Origin: Alopecurus myosuroides
Lineage: Eukaryota > Streptophyta > Magnoliopsida > Poales > Poaceae
Assembly: GCA_028641055.1 (NCBI GenBank)
Contig: CM054062.1
Coordinates: 140,286,682-140,350,681, forward strand
Length of the DNA stretch: 64,000 nt
Direction: 5' to 3'
This document shows positions 11,425 to 24,399 of the stretch, piece after piece. The position numbers and the translations under genes were made by a program. Under the pieces are notes generated by a model that was given only the letters and a program-made list of their open reading frames with translations, did not search any database and was not told where the DNA came from. Within the stretch, counting starts at the first letter, position 1; each line of letters opens with the position of its first letter.

Positions 11425-14400
11425 TGTCAAACCCCAGTTTTTGGACTCTTGGACTGTGCTCAAGAAGACAAAAATTAGGGCCAACAATTTTTTTTTATAA
11501 CAACATGATTTTTTGAACTAACAGGTGTTTGTAATCTTAAAAATATTTTCAACAAAAATCTTGTTTCTATATAAAACCAATACCTTATGTTTCTGAGAGA
11601 TATTCCTATTTATTTTTCCCTGATGTTTTTCCTATTATTACTTGAGAGATTTTTATTCCAAGACTTGGATCATGATTGTTTGCATCTTAAAAACAAACTT
11701 TTAACCTTATTGGCTCCAATAAAACAAGTATCCGAAATAATCTATGAAAGTTTTGTTTTCACTTTCCTATAGAAAACAATGTCTGAAAATAAAGCCAAAT
11801 ACATGTTTTCTACCATTGTTTTCACCAAGCTATAAATTGTTATTTTATGATTCCTTAGCATTTAATTAATCCTTGATATATGTACTACAAACCCATAAGC
11901 TCACTTTTATTTTTGGATAAATAAAAACTATATTTTGCTTGATGTGTTTGTGGTATAAAATTAAGGCAGAAAAAGACATTTTTGAGAAAGTATACCTTTT
12001 CCTCCAATGTTTTCATGGCCTTAAATTATTTCAAATTTGTTTTCAAAAGTTGTTTATGAAATTATATAACATGGTTAACAAATCCATACTTTGAAAATAA
12101 TTTTTGAGAATCATTTAAACACTGAAAACAAACTCAACTTTCTGTCTGTTTTCAACACTTAGAAAATTTCTAAGTCCTAAGACTGAATTTTCTGAATTTT
12201 TCAGTGAACAGTCAAGGATACACTTTTGCACATTAGTTTTCTTGGTGTTTCTTTGCATTTTTGGGAGCATGTCCTGATCTAGTTGGTTGACCATAGTTTC
12301 TAATCAACCAATAATGCTTTGGATCCCTTCTAGAAGCTTTGTGGATGAACATAAGAGAGGAGAGAGAAGGGTGACTAGGACAGGTATGGGCAGCACTTGA
12401 GTTGACTCTTTTTGACCTTGCCCACTTGCCCACTTGCTCTCCTTGGCCTGGTTAAACCTTGCCCACTCGTGGCCTTGACCTAGGGCACCCTGTGCTCACC
12501 ATTGGAAATGTATAAAAGCCCTAGGGCTAGCTCATGCCAAGGTTTGGCATCTACCCGAGGTGACCTTTTTGCCCTCACCCTCACTTCCCTCTCCTATAAA
12601 TGGCCAGAGGCCTCAACCTTGTGCCCTGCACCTCCCACATTCCCTCTCTAGTTCCCCAAGACATTTTCTACCCGAGCCCTACCCTCTCAAACCCCCTGAG
12701 CCCGAGATCTAGCCCGCCGGTGACCGCCACGGCTACGGCAAAGCCCTGCCCGAGCCACTCCACCTCAGCCACTCTCACTGCCCTAGTAACACTCCCCAAT
12801 TTCCCCTGCAACTCCCAGACATCGCCCCACCCCCTCTAAATCCCGGAGGCGCCGCCGCGGACGCCGGTTGCGTTCCGCCGCGTGAGGCCACCCCAGCCGC
12901 CGCCAACGCCTCCCCTCAACGCCCCTACCCTCCTCCAACACCACCGAGCGCCCGCAGCCCTCCCCGAGCCTCCTCAAGGTGAGCTAGGGCCGCGCCCCCT
13001 TTTTCTCCGTTCGGTTCTGAGAGAGTCAGTGAGGAGAGGTAGAAGACGCACCAGCGCCGTTCGATCGAAGATCGACGGCCGCGCTTAAAACGGCCGTTTC
13101 CCGCGCCTGCCAGCGCGCGCGCAAGCGCAGTGGGCTGCGCAGCGGCTAACTGGGCCGCGCTCGCTCAGTTCCGGCCCACTCTCTCTTGTGTTTATTCCTT
13201 TTTAAATTTAACAGAGATCTGTATGATCACTTTGGACTTGGTAAAAATACTAAAACTGTGAAAAAATCTGGAAAAATTCATGGACCTAAAGGAATGAAAT
13301 CTAAACCATAGAAATTTTGCAGATCTACTTTTGGATCAATAGTTTGGGCACAAGAACTGTTTTTCCACAGACTGTCAGTGGGAATGTTTTGACCATAACT
13401 TTTAAAATATGTAACCAAATGTAACAAACTAAAATGCTATGAATATGTAATGAAAATTTCTATCAAATGCTGTTAACCTCACCTCAAGGTTAGTTGTATA
13501 ATGAAAATACCATCCAGTTTACTAAAAGGCCAATAAACTCTTCTATGATTTTTATAAGGAGTTTAAAAATGATTTTTGGAGAAAATCCAATTGGATGAGT
13601 TTGTTATTGACTAGATATATCTTATCCTAGCTTAGATTAATTTTTGAAGCTCTAGATAATTTTTGGTAGACAGGTCTAGAAACAGCAGATTTTCTATTTT
13701 TATTTTGGGATGTGTTCTTGTTTGAAATAAGTTGTGTGGTTGATTTAATCTTGTTCCCTAGCATGTATAAAGTTGTTAGTGCTTGTTATTAAGTTGTTTT
13801 CTTACAGTACCTCTACCTTAGAAAGTGTGTGCATGTTTGGAAACTGAAATAAAAATGAGATAGCAGTTGATACCTCCTAGTTTTATTATTTGGATTTATT
13901 GTGAAAGCTAGATCTTTGTGTGAATGCTTTATTAAATTTTGTGCTATGATTGCTTTGGATCCAGTACCATTTTGGTAATGTTATTTTGAAGTTAATACCT
14001 CTGTTAGCTTGCATGCCTTTTTATAGTGAAGCATGTGTAGGTTTTGTTATTCTTGCACTAGTATTGTTTTCACTAGAATAAATGGCTTGTTTTATTTTAT
14101 TTTGTTACAATAATTTTTGTCATGAGTAACCAGAGGCTTAGTACCTCTTTTGCCTTGGTATTAGTGGGCCCATAACCCACTGGTCCCATTGCATCTTGGT
14201 TGAGGATGAAAATCCCCAACCATGCACATGTGAGAAATTGACATGTTTTAATTATATGATTGAATGCTACTTTTCCACCATGGGAAATATATTTGGTTGC
14301 TTTTCACTTATGCAAGTGAGAAGTTTATTTCTTATCAGAGGATACTAGTATGTTAGGTGTGATCCATTTGTTAGCATAATATTCCTTAGGAGTATCATGT

Positions 14401-17380
14401 TAAGAAATGATTCACTATTGGGTGCTAAATTAAATTATTTACAAATGAACTAAATTCCTTGTGATTGATAGATTGTTTGTGAATGATTTTAAATTGAGTG
14501 TTTGGATTTTTGAAAAGGTTTAGATGACTTTTATTTAAGTGCATAGCTACTGGTTGTGTGATTTATACCTTGTTTGCTTGCTAGTAATTGGTTAAGGGAA
14601 GACAGAAGTTGCTAGAATTAATTTATGCATGCTTAATAATTGATTCATGGAATTATTTTGATGTTCTTGCTTCCTAGCATGAGTAGTATTTGTTTACTGT
14701 TATTAGGTACACTTATATTCATGACTTGCTTGTTTAGGTTTAAGCATCATGATAGCATTGTTTGCTTCTCTAGTATTGAACTAGTGTCACCACTAGAAAA
14801 TGGTTATTTTAGCTATAGTTTTGTCAACCTTTATTTTATGAGTGTATGAGTTTTTTATAGCATGTTTAGGAAGTATCACTTCTGTTATGATGCCAGGAAT
14901 TATTTAGTTGCATGTGCTATGGGTGTAGATTAATAATTATCTCTTATAGCATGCTTGTGTAGGAATTCCCATACTAGTATGCTATTAGTGCAGTCATGTT
15001 TTTATGCCTGTTTAATATGAGTATTATCTTGAGTGAAGATGGTGTTTTAGATTATTTTTATGAGTTTATTCTTTGGTTATTAGCTACTGGTTGTTTGTGA
15101 AATTTCACGATTGATGGATTCCAAGACTTCAAGTAAACACTAAGGTAGTAAATAAATAGCCTATTCATCTGTGGTGTGTTTACTTGCTGTTTGGAAATTG
15201 TCTGAGTGTGTACCTTAGCATGAGTGTCATACTTGAGTTATGGTTGTGCTTAATAGTATCTTATGAAACTAAAACATCCAACTAAAATCATGAACACATT
15301 AAGTGGTAGTTGCTTGTGGTGAGTAATACCCACTGCCAGTCTGTTTGTTTTACCTTAGCAAACTAACCTTTGCACCCACAAGCTATATTTTTTAGCTTCT
15401 TATATATCTTTTTATGAGAGTCGTCCATCACTCCATATGTGGTATGTAAGATGTGGGATATGGTCTCCTGAACCATATGTTTGTCTGACGATAGTTTTGT
15501 ACCCTGAGAGCTATGTGAGGCAGTTTTCTCGATAACGTTTATGAGTTTGCGCTATTATACTTTTGCTTGTTGTATGTGTTGTTTAGCTTAGTGGTGTGTC
15601 TTTTAGACCTGAGTGTGTGTCTTGTATTCTTTTACGACGCTAGAAAACGAAGAAGAAGAAGAAGCAGTTGTGGAGCTGTGCGTCAAGTTCAAGTTACTTC
15701 AAGGCCAGGGACATTAAGAGATTGAGGCAAGCCATCCTGATGCTTGCTGTTATAATACACTTATCATTATCTATCATGCATGTTTTACTTCTGAAAAGTT
15801 CTACAAAACTTTGAATTCCAAAAACTATTTTGAGTGAATACTACTATTATATCTATACTATGTCATTAGTTGATACTTGGTGTTACCAAGCCCATAAGCC
15901 ACCATATGGTATTTATACCATAAAAAATACTAGTCCCTAAGTGGACATCTTAAAATGGTGTTTTCACAAAACTAAGGCTTTATGGAAAACCATTAGAAAA
16001 GGCGGATCCTTATTCTCCAGAGGAATGTGGAAGTGGCCATTTTTGGGAAAATGGTGTTTTCAAAAATGACACATAACCTAGTCTTCGCCGGACAACCTTT
16101 ACCGTACTGCCACCCTACCCCAACATGGGCACGGGGCTTAACTGGAAGTTTTTCTTTGTTAGTGTGTGTTCTATCTCAATTGCTATAAGGGACGTCGTAC
16201 CCTCGAACCGAATGTCATCAAAAATCCCAATGTTGAGACATATAAAGTGTGGGATTAAGTTTCCCTCCGGATGCGACAGTCGGGTCTCCTGTCATGGCGA
16301 TGTGTGACATGGTGCCGGGGAGAACAAACCCAACTGAAGAGATAGGCATATTCTAGCTTGAACATAGTGGAAGGTTATTCTTAGTTATCTGATGTTCTAC
16401 ATAATGTTGTTACAGTCCGTGGTTGTTCACGGCGGGTGTACTGGATCTGGTGGATGTGTACACCTCTGCAGAGTACAACTTTTTCGAAGAAGCCGCGTCC
16501 TCGGATATGGACAGTTGAATGGACATGTAGCTAGCATTGTGTCAATGTTTTCAAACGGATGTTTTTCAAAAGAGTGTTGAACTCGGGAAGTTCGGAAAGA
16601 AAGAAAACCTTGTACCGTGGAGGTACCGATGATGAAAAGCCAGAAGTTGTTTGACAAGAAGTTTTGCAGAAAAAATCTTTCTACTCTAAGCAAACATCTG
16701 GAAACTAATTCCAAGAAGTTTTGCAAAGAGAAAACCTTCTTTTAACAAGTTTTACAAAAACCTCTTGTACATGTGATATCGACAAGAGAAAGAAAAAAAA
16801 AACTATAATATTTTCTTCTGAAGTATCTTCTTCAGCGAAGATACAGATTTAACTTGACTGCAACTGTGGTGTCATCCTATATGAACACCATTGATAGTGA
16901 ACCCTATCTATAGCCTACCTATTACACCATATAATCATACTTGCATTTGGGTAAGTTGCATGATGGATGTCTTGCTGAGTACATTCAAATGTACTCATTA
17001 TGGTTTCGCCCCTGGTATCTACTTGCCAGACTTTGAGAAGGACTCTCAGAAGGAGATCGACGAAGAGGAGTACGGAGCTGATGGCTTTGCGAACTAGGAT
17101 CGTCTCCGGGTCAGCAGCCTGTAGGTTAAGGCGTGCCTTGGGCTCTACCGCGTTTGTGTATGTTTAGTCTTCCGATGTGTGTGTTGTGTGTTGTCCTGCG
17201 TGACAACCGTGTAGTCTTGGTCATGTGACCATGTGTCCTTGTATGTGTTATTGCAACCGTGTAATGGATAATGTATCTGTGTACCAGCTTGATATGTTGT
17301 TCACGACTGAATTCCTGGGATCGTGAATGTATGCATATTGAGGGCGTCCTTGAATAGTGGTTCGAAGGGCGGGCCCTACA
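11425..17380 (+). repeat. LARD-1 3' LTR (5956 bp)
   Basis: Second copy of the LTR, starting TGTCAAACCCC and ending GGGCCCTACA, followed by the target duplication ATTCG. It keeps a better TATA box than the 5' copy (CTATAAATGG, TATAAAT at 12595-12601), the donor-like AAG|GTGAGC at 12978/12979 and the acidic exon at 17030-17097. Divergence from the 5' copy consists of many scattered substitutions and several deletions. Confidence 0.9.
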
Positions 17381-19437
17381 ATTCGCTTTCCCACCTCGCA
17401 AACACAGTTGATGATACCCCGGAACGTCTCCTCCAGCTGGCGTTGGAGCTCCCGTGCTTTCTCGAACAGCTCCACCTGCTCGGGCACCTCCTCGGCAAGG
17501 GGCGCGAGCTGCTCCCGCAGGGCGAACAAGTCTGAGTGGAACACCATAGAATGCACGACAACATGCTCCCTCACGCTCTTCTCCTTGTTGCATTGCTTGC
17601 TGAGCTTGACGAGCCCTTCCTTGAGTTTCTCAATCTCTGAGAGCAACGCTCGCTCGGCCTTGTCGGAGTCCTCCTTCTACTGCTAGAGCCTACCACTTAA
17701 ATTTGCATCAATCACCTTGTGGTATGTCTCGCGCCCTGCCTGAATTCCCTCCTCGACAAGCTTCTGCTTTTTTTCTTGGGCTTCCTTCAGGTCGCGGTCC
17801 ATCTTCTCGAGGCGCTTGCGTTCCTCGCTGACCTTGCCCACGAGCCGGCCGTCCTCTGCTTCGCGCTTCCTGACGTCCTTCTCTAGGGTCTGTACCTTCT
17901 CCTCCCTGGTGGCAAGGGAGGCCTCACAAGACTTCAGCTTCTCCTTGCGGGGGCTCAGAGCCCTCTCAGGGAGAGCAAGGGTTTCCTTCTGCTCCTGGCG
18001 AGCAAGGGCCCACTCGTCAACCTTTCGTTTATGTTCCTCCCCCTCCAAGCGGATCTTCTCATTGGTTTCCTTAGGTGCGGACAATATGCTCTTGGCCTCT
18101 TCAAGAGACGCGGCCGCCTCCCGAGCGGAGTCCTCGCACTACCGCTCGACCTGTCTGAGCTTCTGTTGATGGACGGCCTGCGCGACATTCCCCATGTCAC
18201 GGCACGAGAGCACCACCTGGCAGAAACAGGCGCCAGGGATTTCAAGGCGCTCGCTCTCATTGGTGATTAGGAAGGCATGCGTAATCGCGCTGACCTTGAG
18301 CTCGTCCACGATGTCCCTTGCAATCTCAAACAGGGAGTCGTCAGAGTAAAGGTCATGAGGACCTCTGAAACAGACCCGCGCGGACCAGCGATATTCCTCC
18401 ATTAATTCTTCGAAGATACCGTTCAGAAGGAACGAACCGTCGGGCCCCGCAGCAGTGTTGTCCTCAATCACCTTGTCCACCGCAGCAAACAAATCCCACT
18501 GCGACAGCCTGGCAGAGGTACCTTCCGCGGAGCTGGAAGCACCCATGTGTTCGAAGAAGAAGGAGGAGGCGCGACGCGGGATTTTCTTGCACCAGGGGTC
18601 TCGATTTCGACTTCTTCATCCCTGAGCTCGATAGTATGTGTGTCGGTGTCGGCCTCGTGGGGCGTCGCAACGGGCGGCCACGCGGCGAAACTCGACGCAC
18701 CTCCGGGACAGCAGGAGAAGAAGGAGGGATGTGCGCCTCTGGTGCATCCGTCGTTAGGACGATGGTGGCTGCGGAGCCCACATGCTCGGGGGGCTCGCTC
18801 CTGGGTCATGGTGTTCGAAACCATCGTTGCCCTGGTCTCGATAGGTATCTCTCCATCCCTCCCTGACGAAGCGTCGGCCCTCGGCGGGGAGGCCCCTTCA
18901 TCGACGTTCTTCTCCTGCTCAGGGGCATCCTCCTTCACCACTTTTGCCGCCTCTTTCTCACCTGCCTCAGGGCCGACGGGATTGGCGGTCTCCTTGATAG
19001 TCGGAGAACATGGGGGATCCCATCTCTCCTCTGGCATTACGGGGCTGGCGCTCGGAGGGAACAGGTTCTTCGCAATGCTCGTCTCCTTTGCACCCACGTC
19101 GGCCGCAAACGTGGGAGCAGGCTGCGCTGCGGCATTAGTAGAGGCGGGAGGCGATCCCCCTGACGATTTTGCCTTCTTGGTGGAGGGCCTGCACCATCAG
19201 GGAAAATCTACAATAAGGATTGGTAAATGCGGAGGAGCATGTCTCAATAAACTTAACTCCCGGAGTATCCCCAAGTCCTTGGTATGCGGCTCTTGGAAGG
19301 AACAGCCGTGTCAGGGACTGCGGCCGTGAGAGAGACACCCGTGTCTACATCGGCACCCATGCGACGCTCTCTATTCCCCCCGTGAGCCTTGCTTTCGGCC
19401 TCGCCTTGAGTATCATCGGCGTCCGAGTGTGCGGACG
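17381..19437 (-). pseudogene. Central and C-terminal part of antisense gypsy-type ORF (PF04195-like), disrupted
   Basis: The minus strand encodes, in successive frames, an acidic disordered linker (18468-19097), a globular/coiled-coil segment (18139-18546) and long coiled coils rich in K, E, R and L (17683-18084 and 17386-17646). Several stops and frameshifts break it. This pattern of acidic linker plus long coiled coil is typical of the C-terminal half of the plant 'putative gypsy type transposon' proteins (Transposase_28, PF04195) carried antisense to pol in Tat-lineage elements. It joins 30257-31396 at its N-terminal side across LARD-2 and 1999-2094 at its C-terminal side across LARD-1. 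Function is unknown; nuclear or particle-associated roles are speculation. Confidence 0.7.
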
Positions 19438-19911
19438 TGTCGCACCCTGATTTCTAGAGGATACTCATCGGGCCAAACTGGATAGCAGATGCTTGGATTA
19501 TGGGGCATAACTGCTCCCACGTCCCAGCTTCCTGGTAGGCCTGCGCTTATGCGCGACAACACAAGCCCTGCTATTCCATCGTCGATGTAAACTATCCACT
19601 AGAGATCAAAGGCACTACTGTCGACGTACTTCATACCAATCACACATGGTACGTCAACAGCGTTGAACAAAGGATATCACAACAGATCTCTACGACACAA
19701 AAGATTGAAATAAGTTGCAAATGGCTCTCATTAGAGCAGAGATAGCAAATACAATCATTCAGAGGGCACATGCCCCAACAATACATCATTACATCACAGC
19801 GGAAGAATTCAACATGTCTGAGTACAGACAAGAACCAAATAGGCCTAAGAGGCCGGAAACGAAAAGACGGAGCCCATCCACGAAGTCTCGGATCCTGCCC
19901 GGGTCCGCTAT

Positions 19912-19977
19912 CTACTCGTCAGCAGTCTCGTCATACTCCACGTAGTTGCCACCATGTAGATCCTCGGAAACGTAGGT
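19912..19977 (-). other. Acidic terminal exon candidate, LARD-2 3' LTR (copy at 25788-25853)
   Basis: After an acceptor-like TTACGCAG, the minus strand reads TYVSEDLHGGNYVEYDETAD, then E and TAG. Compared with LARD-3 (54335-54399) the frame is kept and several changes preserve chemistry (F/Y, N/Y), but there is one extra base at the 5' end of the exon. Both LARD-2 LTRs share it, so it predates insertion. A function is not established. Confidence 0.4.
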
Positions 19978-21204
19978 CTGCGTAAACCACAGCCCCAAAG
20001 GGGTCAGTACATAAACGTACTGGCAAGCAAGACTCACAGTTCACCAATGTGTAACCCGTCAACACCAAGCACAGATGCCTTGGGTTCAACGGAAGAGAGG
20101 GAATATAAAAGATGTTGCAACTGGCTGCGCTAACCAACTACAGAGATTCTACCACTTCCGGCTAACAGAAAGAAGAGAAGATCGAGGATTGTAACCAACT
20201 GAAAGATAACTTCAAACAAACCCATCCTGGATCTCTCCCCTTATCCAAAGAAGCAATCCGAGGATAACTCACACAGTTGTATTAAAGGTGAATCAAGTTA
20301 TTGTGTCAATAAGCCTATTACTAGTCAAGTTGTTAATCATTGGGTGTAAGGTTGTTAATCATTAGGTTTAAGTTGTCCTGAGTACTTGTTAGCCAGTACT
20401 TTCACCAAGTAATCCATAACCGCGGAAAACACGGCTTCTCGAGAAGATTATCCCTGCAGGGTTGCACCAATTTGGCCATACACGCATGAATAACCCGCCA
20501 GATGGAAAGGCCCTTCCACCAAGCGGGGCACTCAACACAACTCAACTCTTCTTCGCATCAAGCCCAAAGAACCTTGGGCGCACGGCTAATCGAGCCCCGA
20601 AGAAAAGGACCCTCATAGCACTCTAAGACCGTGTCCCCCTATATGCCGACTACGAAAGTTCCACCCGGGTACCAAGGGCTCGCAAGATCATGCATGCAGC
20701 AAATGGAAAACCCGAACTAAATGAGGCGATTTGGACGAGATGCGAATCGAGTCAAATTGAGGGGGGCGCCCATACTCGCTTCCCACATGCGGTTAGTGCG
20801 CTCATCATGGATCAGTAGACAAGACCCTTTTCCTATTAGGGTCGACACTAGCAGGCCTCAAAACCACAAAGGGCCTCCTGCCGGTGCCTTATCATCAAGT
20901 TTATTATTAATAATAACATTAGCATGATTGATTGATTTAAACATCGAGCCCCCAGAACATGATAGAAATATAGTACTGAAAATAACGGGTAGCAGACTCG
21001 AGCAAAACAACCTAAGCATGCTAGTAAGACACGGGCTCAAGCAAAAGGTTATAGGTATGGAGGTGAGGCAATATCAGGGTTAAAGGATTCATGTGATAGG
21101 TTCGTAACAGAAGCAACTAATCATAGGGCTAGCAGAATAGACAACGGAAAGTATCGGTAACCAGTGTGAAAGGAACACGATGGTTCATGTGAGTGATAAC
21201 TTGC

Positions 21205-21283
21205 CTGCAAAACCCAGTAGCCTGGTACTGAGCTAGATCCTTAGAAGGGGTGTCGTAAGGATCGTCGGTCTCAACGTCGTCGT
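21205..21283 (-). other. Acidic internal exon candidate, LARD-2 3' LTR
   Basis: The minus strand reads ...DVETDDPYDTPSKDLAQYQA and ends at TTTTGCAG followed by GCAAGT, the strict consensus for a GC-type splice donor. The homologous LARD-3 exon (53037-53114) has one base fewer, so here the splice would not keep the frame. The acceptor position reads AC rather than AG, which suggests decay in this lineage. Confidence 0.35.
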
Positions 21284-22575
21284 GTATCCGAGAAGAGGCA
21301 AACAATCAATGCAGAAAGATAAACAATCAATAACATGGCATAGTGCACAAACACGGGATGATGCATGACCATTTAACTGATGCATAGAAATAAACTAGTT
21401 GACAAGATAACAACATGATTAAATGGACCCACATGCAATTGGATTGCATATGAAAAGCCCATGAATTATGGTTGAATTAATTGTTTTACAGCTAATCAAA
21501 TTGTGTAAGTGAATTAGCATGATGCATGGACGAGGAAAACATAAAAATAACAACAATAGAACCAAATGGAAATAAGATTTAACAAGTTTGGAAATTCATT
21601 TATTAAGTTTGGGATTTTTGGTTACTTAAAGGTGTTACACAAGCATTTGTTGTTTTCATCAAGTTAAATTGTTCAAAACAGATAACAAAGTTTATATTTG
21701 AAAATAAAACAAGATTTTAGTTGGAATACATGTTTCACTTGTGGGAAAAGGATTTCAAATAAATTAGTTATGAATCAAACAAGTTTAAGCAAGAATTAAA
21801 TGAATTTAATTCAAACATGAACTTATTTGAATTTTTATTTGTTAAAAACATTGAGTGAAGTTCATATTTGAAAAGGTTATGCTTTTATGGTTTGAAAACA
21901 TATTTTATATGTCCCAAAAGAATTTTAGTTGATCAAGTTATGAAATTACCAATTTTAAATGAATTAAACAAGGTTTAAATTATTTAACCAATTTTAATTA
22001 TTCAAAACATGAAACAAATTTTATATTTGGAAAGGTGGTTTAATTTTGCATGGAAAACATATTTCATTTGTGGAAATTGGATTTAAAATGAGCAAGTTAT
22101 TATTTTGGCAATTTTAAATGCAATAATTAAGAAACAGTTGTTTTCAGCAATTTAAAATATTCAAAACAGCAAACAAAATTTATATTTGGAAAGTACAGGA
22201 AAAGTTGATTGGAAAACATATTTAGTTTGTGGAATTTGGAATTTTTATGAACAAGTTATGAATTTTGCAAGTTTAAGTGAATTTGACAAGTTTTCAAATT
22301 TTGCACCAATTTAAAATATTCAAAACAGTAAACAAAATTTATATTTAGGTAGAGAATTTAATTTGGTACAGAAAACATATTTAAAAAGTTGAATTTGGAG
22401 TTAAAATGAATTATTTATGCAATTTAGAATTATAGGGTGCAATCTGCCATTTTTTATTACCTCTAGGGATTTAGAAATAAATTACAGGGGTTAAGAAAAT
22501 AATTAGCAGGGACTTGTTGGTGAATCTGTGAAGTTGTTGGGCCTGGAAAAAAGATGGAAAAAAAGTTGGGGTGTT

Positions 22576-22645
22576 GCGCGCTGGATGGGATTCGAACCCG
22601 AGCCCTCTGGCTGTGCGTGCAAGGGTGATAGCCACTGCGGCTGCT
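22576..22645 (-). repeat. tRNA-like segment inside LARD-2 3' LTR
   Basis: On the minus strand the sequence has an A-box-like GCAGTGGCTAT (22638-22628) and, 30 bp on, a perfect B-box GGTTCGAATCC (22598-22588), with an intervening GC-rich arm pair (CCTTGCACGC...). It resembles the 5' two-thirds of a tRNA as in tRNA-derived SINEs, but no full cloverleaf with a closed acceptor stem can be drawn by eye. It lies downstream of the leader exon, inside the putative LTR intron. The other LTR carries the same unit at 28454-28523, and LARD-3 carries a diverged one. Confidence 0.45.
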
Positions 22646-22890
22646 GCTCTGTGTTGTTGACAGATAGAGTAGCGGGGAAGGTTATGCTGTTGCTCGTGGC
22701 CTGCACATAACTGACGAACTGACGACTGAAAGAACAGACAGCGCACGGATCCGGTAGCAGAACGGCGACGACGGCGAGGCTCGCCGGGGCTGCTGTGGCC
22801 GCTGTGCTGTGGTGTGCTGCCGTGTGGGTGCAGAGGGAGGAGGGAGGCGAGGGGAGAGGACCGAGAGGGGTACGGGACAGTGGCGATCAC

Positions 22891-23022
22891 CTGCTGTGGT
22901 CGTCGACGACTGCCGACGGGCAGTGGCAGCGATGCACCTCTCCGGCGACGGCGCGACCGCTGCGGTGTCTCCCGGCAAGCGGCGAGGGCACGGTGAGGTG
23001 CAGGACCGCTCCGCGGTTCCAT
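22891..23022 (-). other. Candidate arginine-rich leader exon in LARD-2 3' LTR
   Basis: The minus strand opens at ATG 23022 and reads 44 codons of arginine/proline-rich sequence (MEPRSGPAPHRALAACRE...) to CAGCAG at 22891, where CAG|GTGATC looks like a splice donor. The right LTR has the same exon ending at 28769. It ends in phase 0, whereas the acidic exon needs phase 1, so it does not join it in frame. It may be an untranslated or short upstream ORF. Confidence 0.25.
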
Positions 23023-24399
23023 TCCCGCTACCGGATGAGCCTCGCGGTGGCCGGCGGTCGGAGGTGGCGGTGAGTTCTGACGGTGAGTGGGTGGTGCGGT
23101 GGCTGCAGGTTTCAGAGGAAAACAGAGGACTTGGGGGAGGGAGAGAGGTGAGACGGCGGCGATGGAGGGTGGTGCTAGGGTCTAGGGTTCGAGTCTAGGG
23201 CAGAGGGATACTTAAGGGGGGGAGAGGCATGGTATGGAGGTCATCCAGGAGGGGGGCGCTCGATCGGGTGGTTGAGGGGGAGACGTACAGAGGTGACATC
23301 ACCTCGAGGAGGACGACAGCGACAGGGGTGAAGGGGTACTGGGCCAAATGGAAAATGGGCTGGGCTGGCTTAGTTTTCTCCCCCCTCTAACAGATTTCTT
23401 TTTATTACTTTGCTTTTCTTTTTTTTTTGCAGCAAAACTAATTGGAAGAAAAAGGTAATTTTGGAGTTAGCAAAAATGTTAGAAAAATTAGGGTGAGCTG
23501 TTTGGGTCAACAGTAAACAATGCCAAGTTTTGTTTTACAAATATTTCAAATACTTGCTGTTTACAACAATGGTTTAAATTTGAGTTAATTTGGGTTTTGA
23601 AAGAAATATGGAAAACAAAAGGTTTAAGTAGTTGGAACCCTATTGATTTATTACAAACAATTGATTTGGATTGTGGTATAATTTGCATAAATTCAATTTG
23701 GTTGCTTTTTTGATGCTTTGATTTGAAATTGAATGCCATTTAGAATTGTTTTCTTGAATCAAAACCACCATTTTATTTGTTGATCAAACATGGCAAATAA
23801 TTGGAAACAAAAGAGTGTATTTTGTTATGGGTAATTTCATAATTTGAAAAATGGTGCTGTTTGAAGGTTTTTGATGGGAATTTGAATAACTTGTTAATTA
23901 ATGAATTATTAATGAAAACAATGTTTTATTTAGGGTGACCCCTATTGATTAACATATAACAAATGATTATAATTTGGTTGTTACTTTTATAACTTTCACA
24001 TTTGGTGTTGTTTTGTGATTGCTTTGAATTTGGAAACAATTGGGAATTAATTGATTGAATTACTTGTTTGATTAAAACCAACAATTTAATAAGTGATCAA
24101 CATGGAATAAAATGAAAGCAATTTGGTTGTTTTTATTTGAACTCTCACTTTGGAAATTGTAACATCACAAGGATGAAACAAAGGGTTTGAAATTTGAGTT
24201 GAAATTCAAACAGAAAACAAAGGAAAACAAAGGAAAACAGTTGGAAACAAATGAAAACAGAGAAAAACAAATGGAAAACAAACAAAACAATTGCAATCAA
24301 CATGATGCCATGATGCAAAACATAAAATAACAGAGAGCAAACATTCTAAAGGCTATTTTTCAGACTTGGGATGTTACAAAACGCCCCCCTTGAAGGAAT

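Larger units (their letters stand above)
2095..17380 (+). mobile_element. LARD-1, large-LTR non-autonomous retrotransposon, complete
   Basis: Complete element of 15286 bp: 5' LTR 2095-8104, internal domain 8105-11424 (3320 bp), 3' LTR 11425-17380. Termini are TGTCA...CTACA. A perfect 5-bp target duplication ATTCG flanks it (2090-2094 and 17381-17385). A methionine-tRNA primer site TGGTATCAGAGC lies 4 bp after the 5' LTR, and a purine tract (AAGGGGGGAAAG) precedes the 3' LTR. No protease, reverse transcriptase, RNase H or integrase is visible, so it must be mobilised in trans. Very long LTRs with a short polymerase-free interior fit the LARD class (Sukkula-like in barley); the CGGGACGAGATTC motif before the purine tract resembles Tekay chromoviruses. 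The LTRs differ by many substitutions and several indels, so it is older than LARD-2. Confidence 0.93.
19438..24378 (-). repeat. LARD-2 3' LTR (4941 bp)
   Basis: Near-identical copy of 25314-30256. On the minus strand it contains, in order, an AT-rich U3 with GAAAACA-type repeats, a GC-rich promoter/leader region (23200-22700), a tRNA-like segment (22645-22576), about 1.3 kb of AT-rich DNA, two short acidic exons (21283-21205 and 19977-19912) and a 3'-UTR-like end. Apart from these it has no coding signal. Confidence 0.92.

Noticed and set aside
18547..19329. 260-codon plus-strand ORF
   Set aside because: It is opposite to the acidic and coiled-coil minus-strand ORF, has no motif, and arises from GC-rich codon shadowing.
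22576..22645. Functional tRNA gene
   Set aside because: A- and B-box-like motifs are present, but no complete cloverleaf or acceptor stem could be drawn; reported only as tRNA-like.
22471..23022. 183-codon minus-strand ORF in LARD-2 LTR (copy at 28349)
   Set aside because: Reads through the donor-like site, the tRNA-like segment and AT-rich DNA; no motif. Only the first 44 codons are kept as a possible leader exon.
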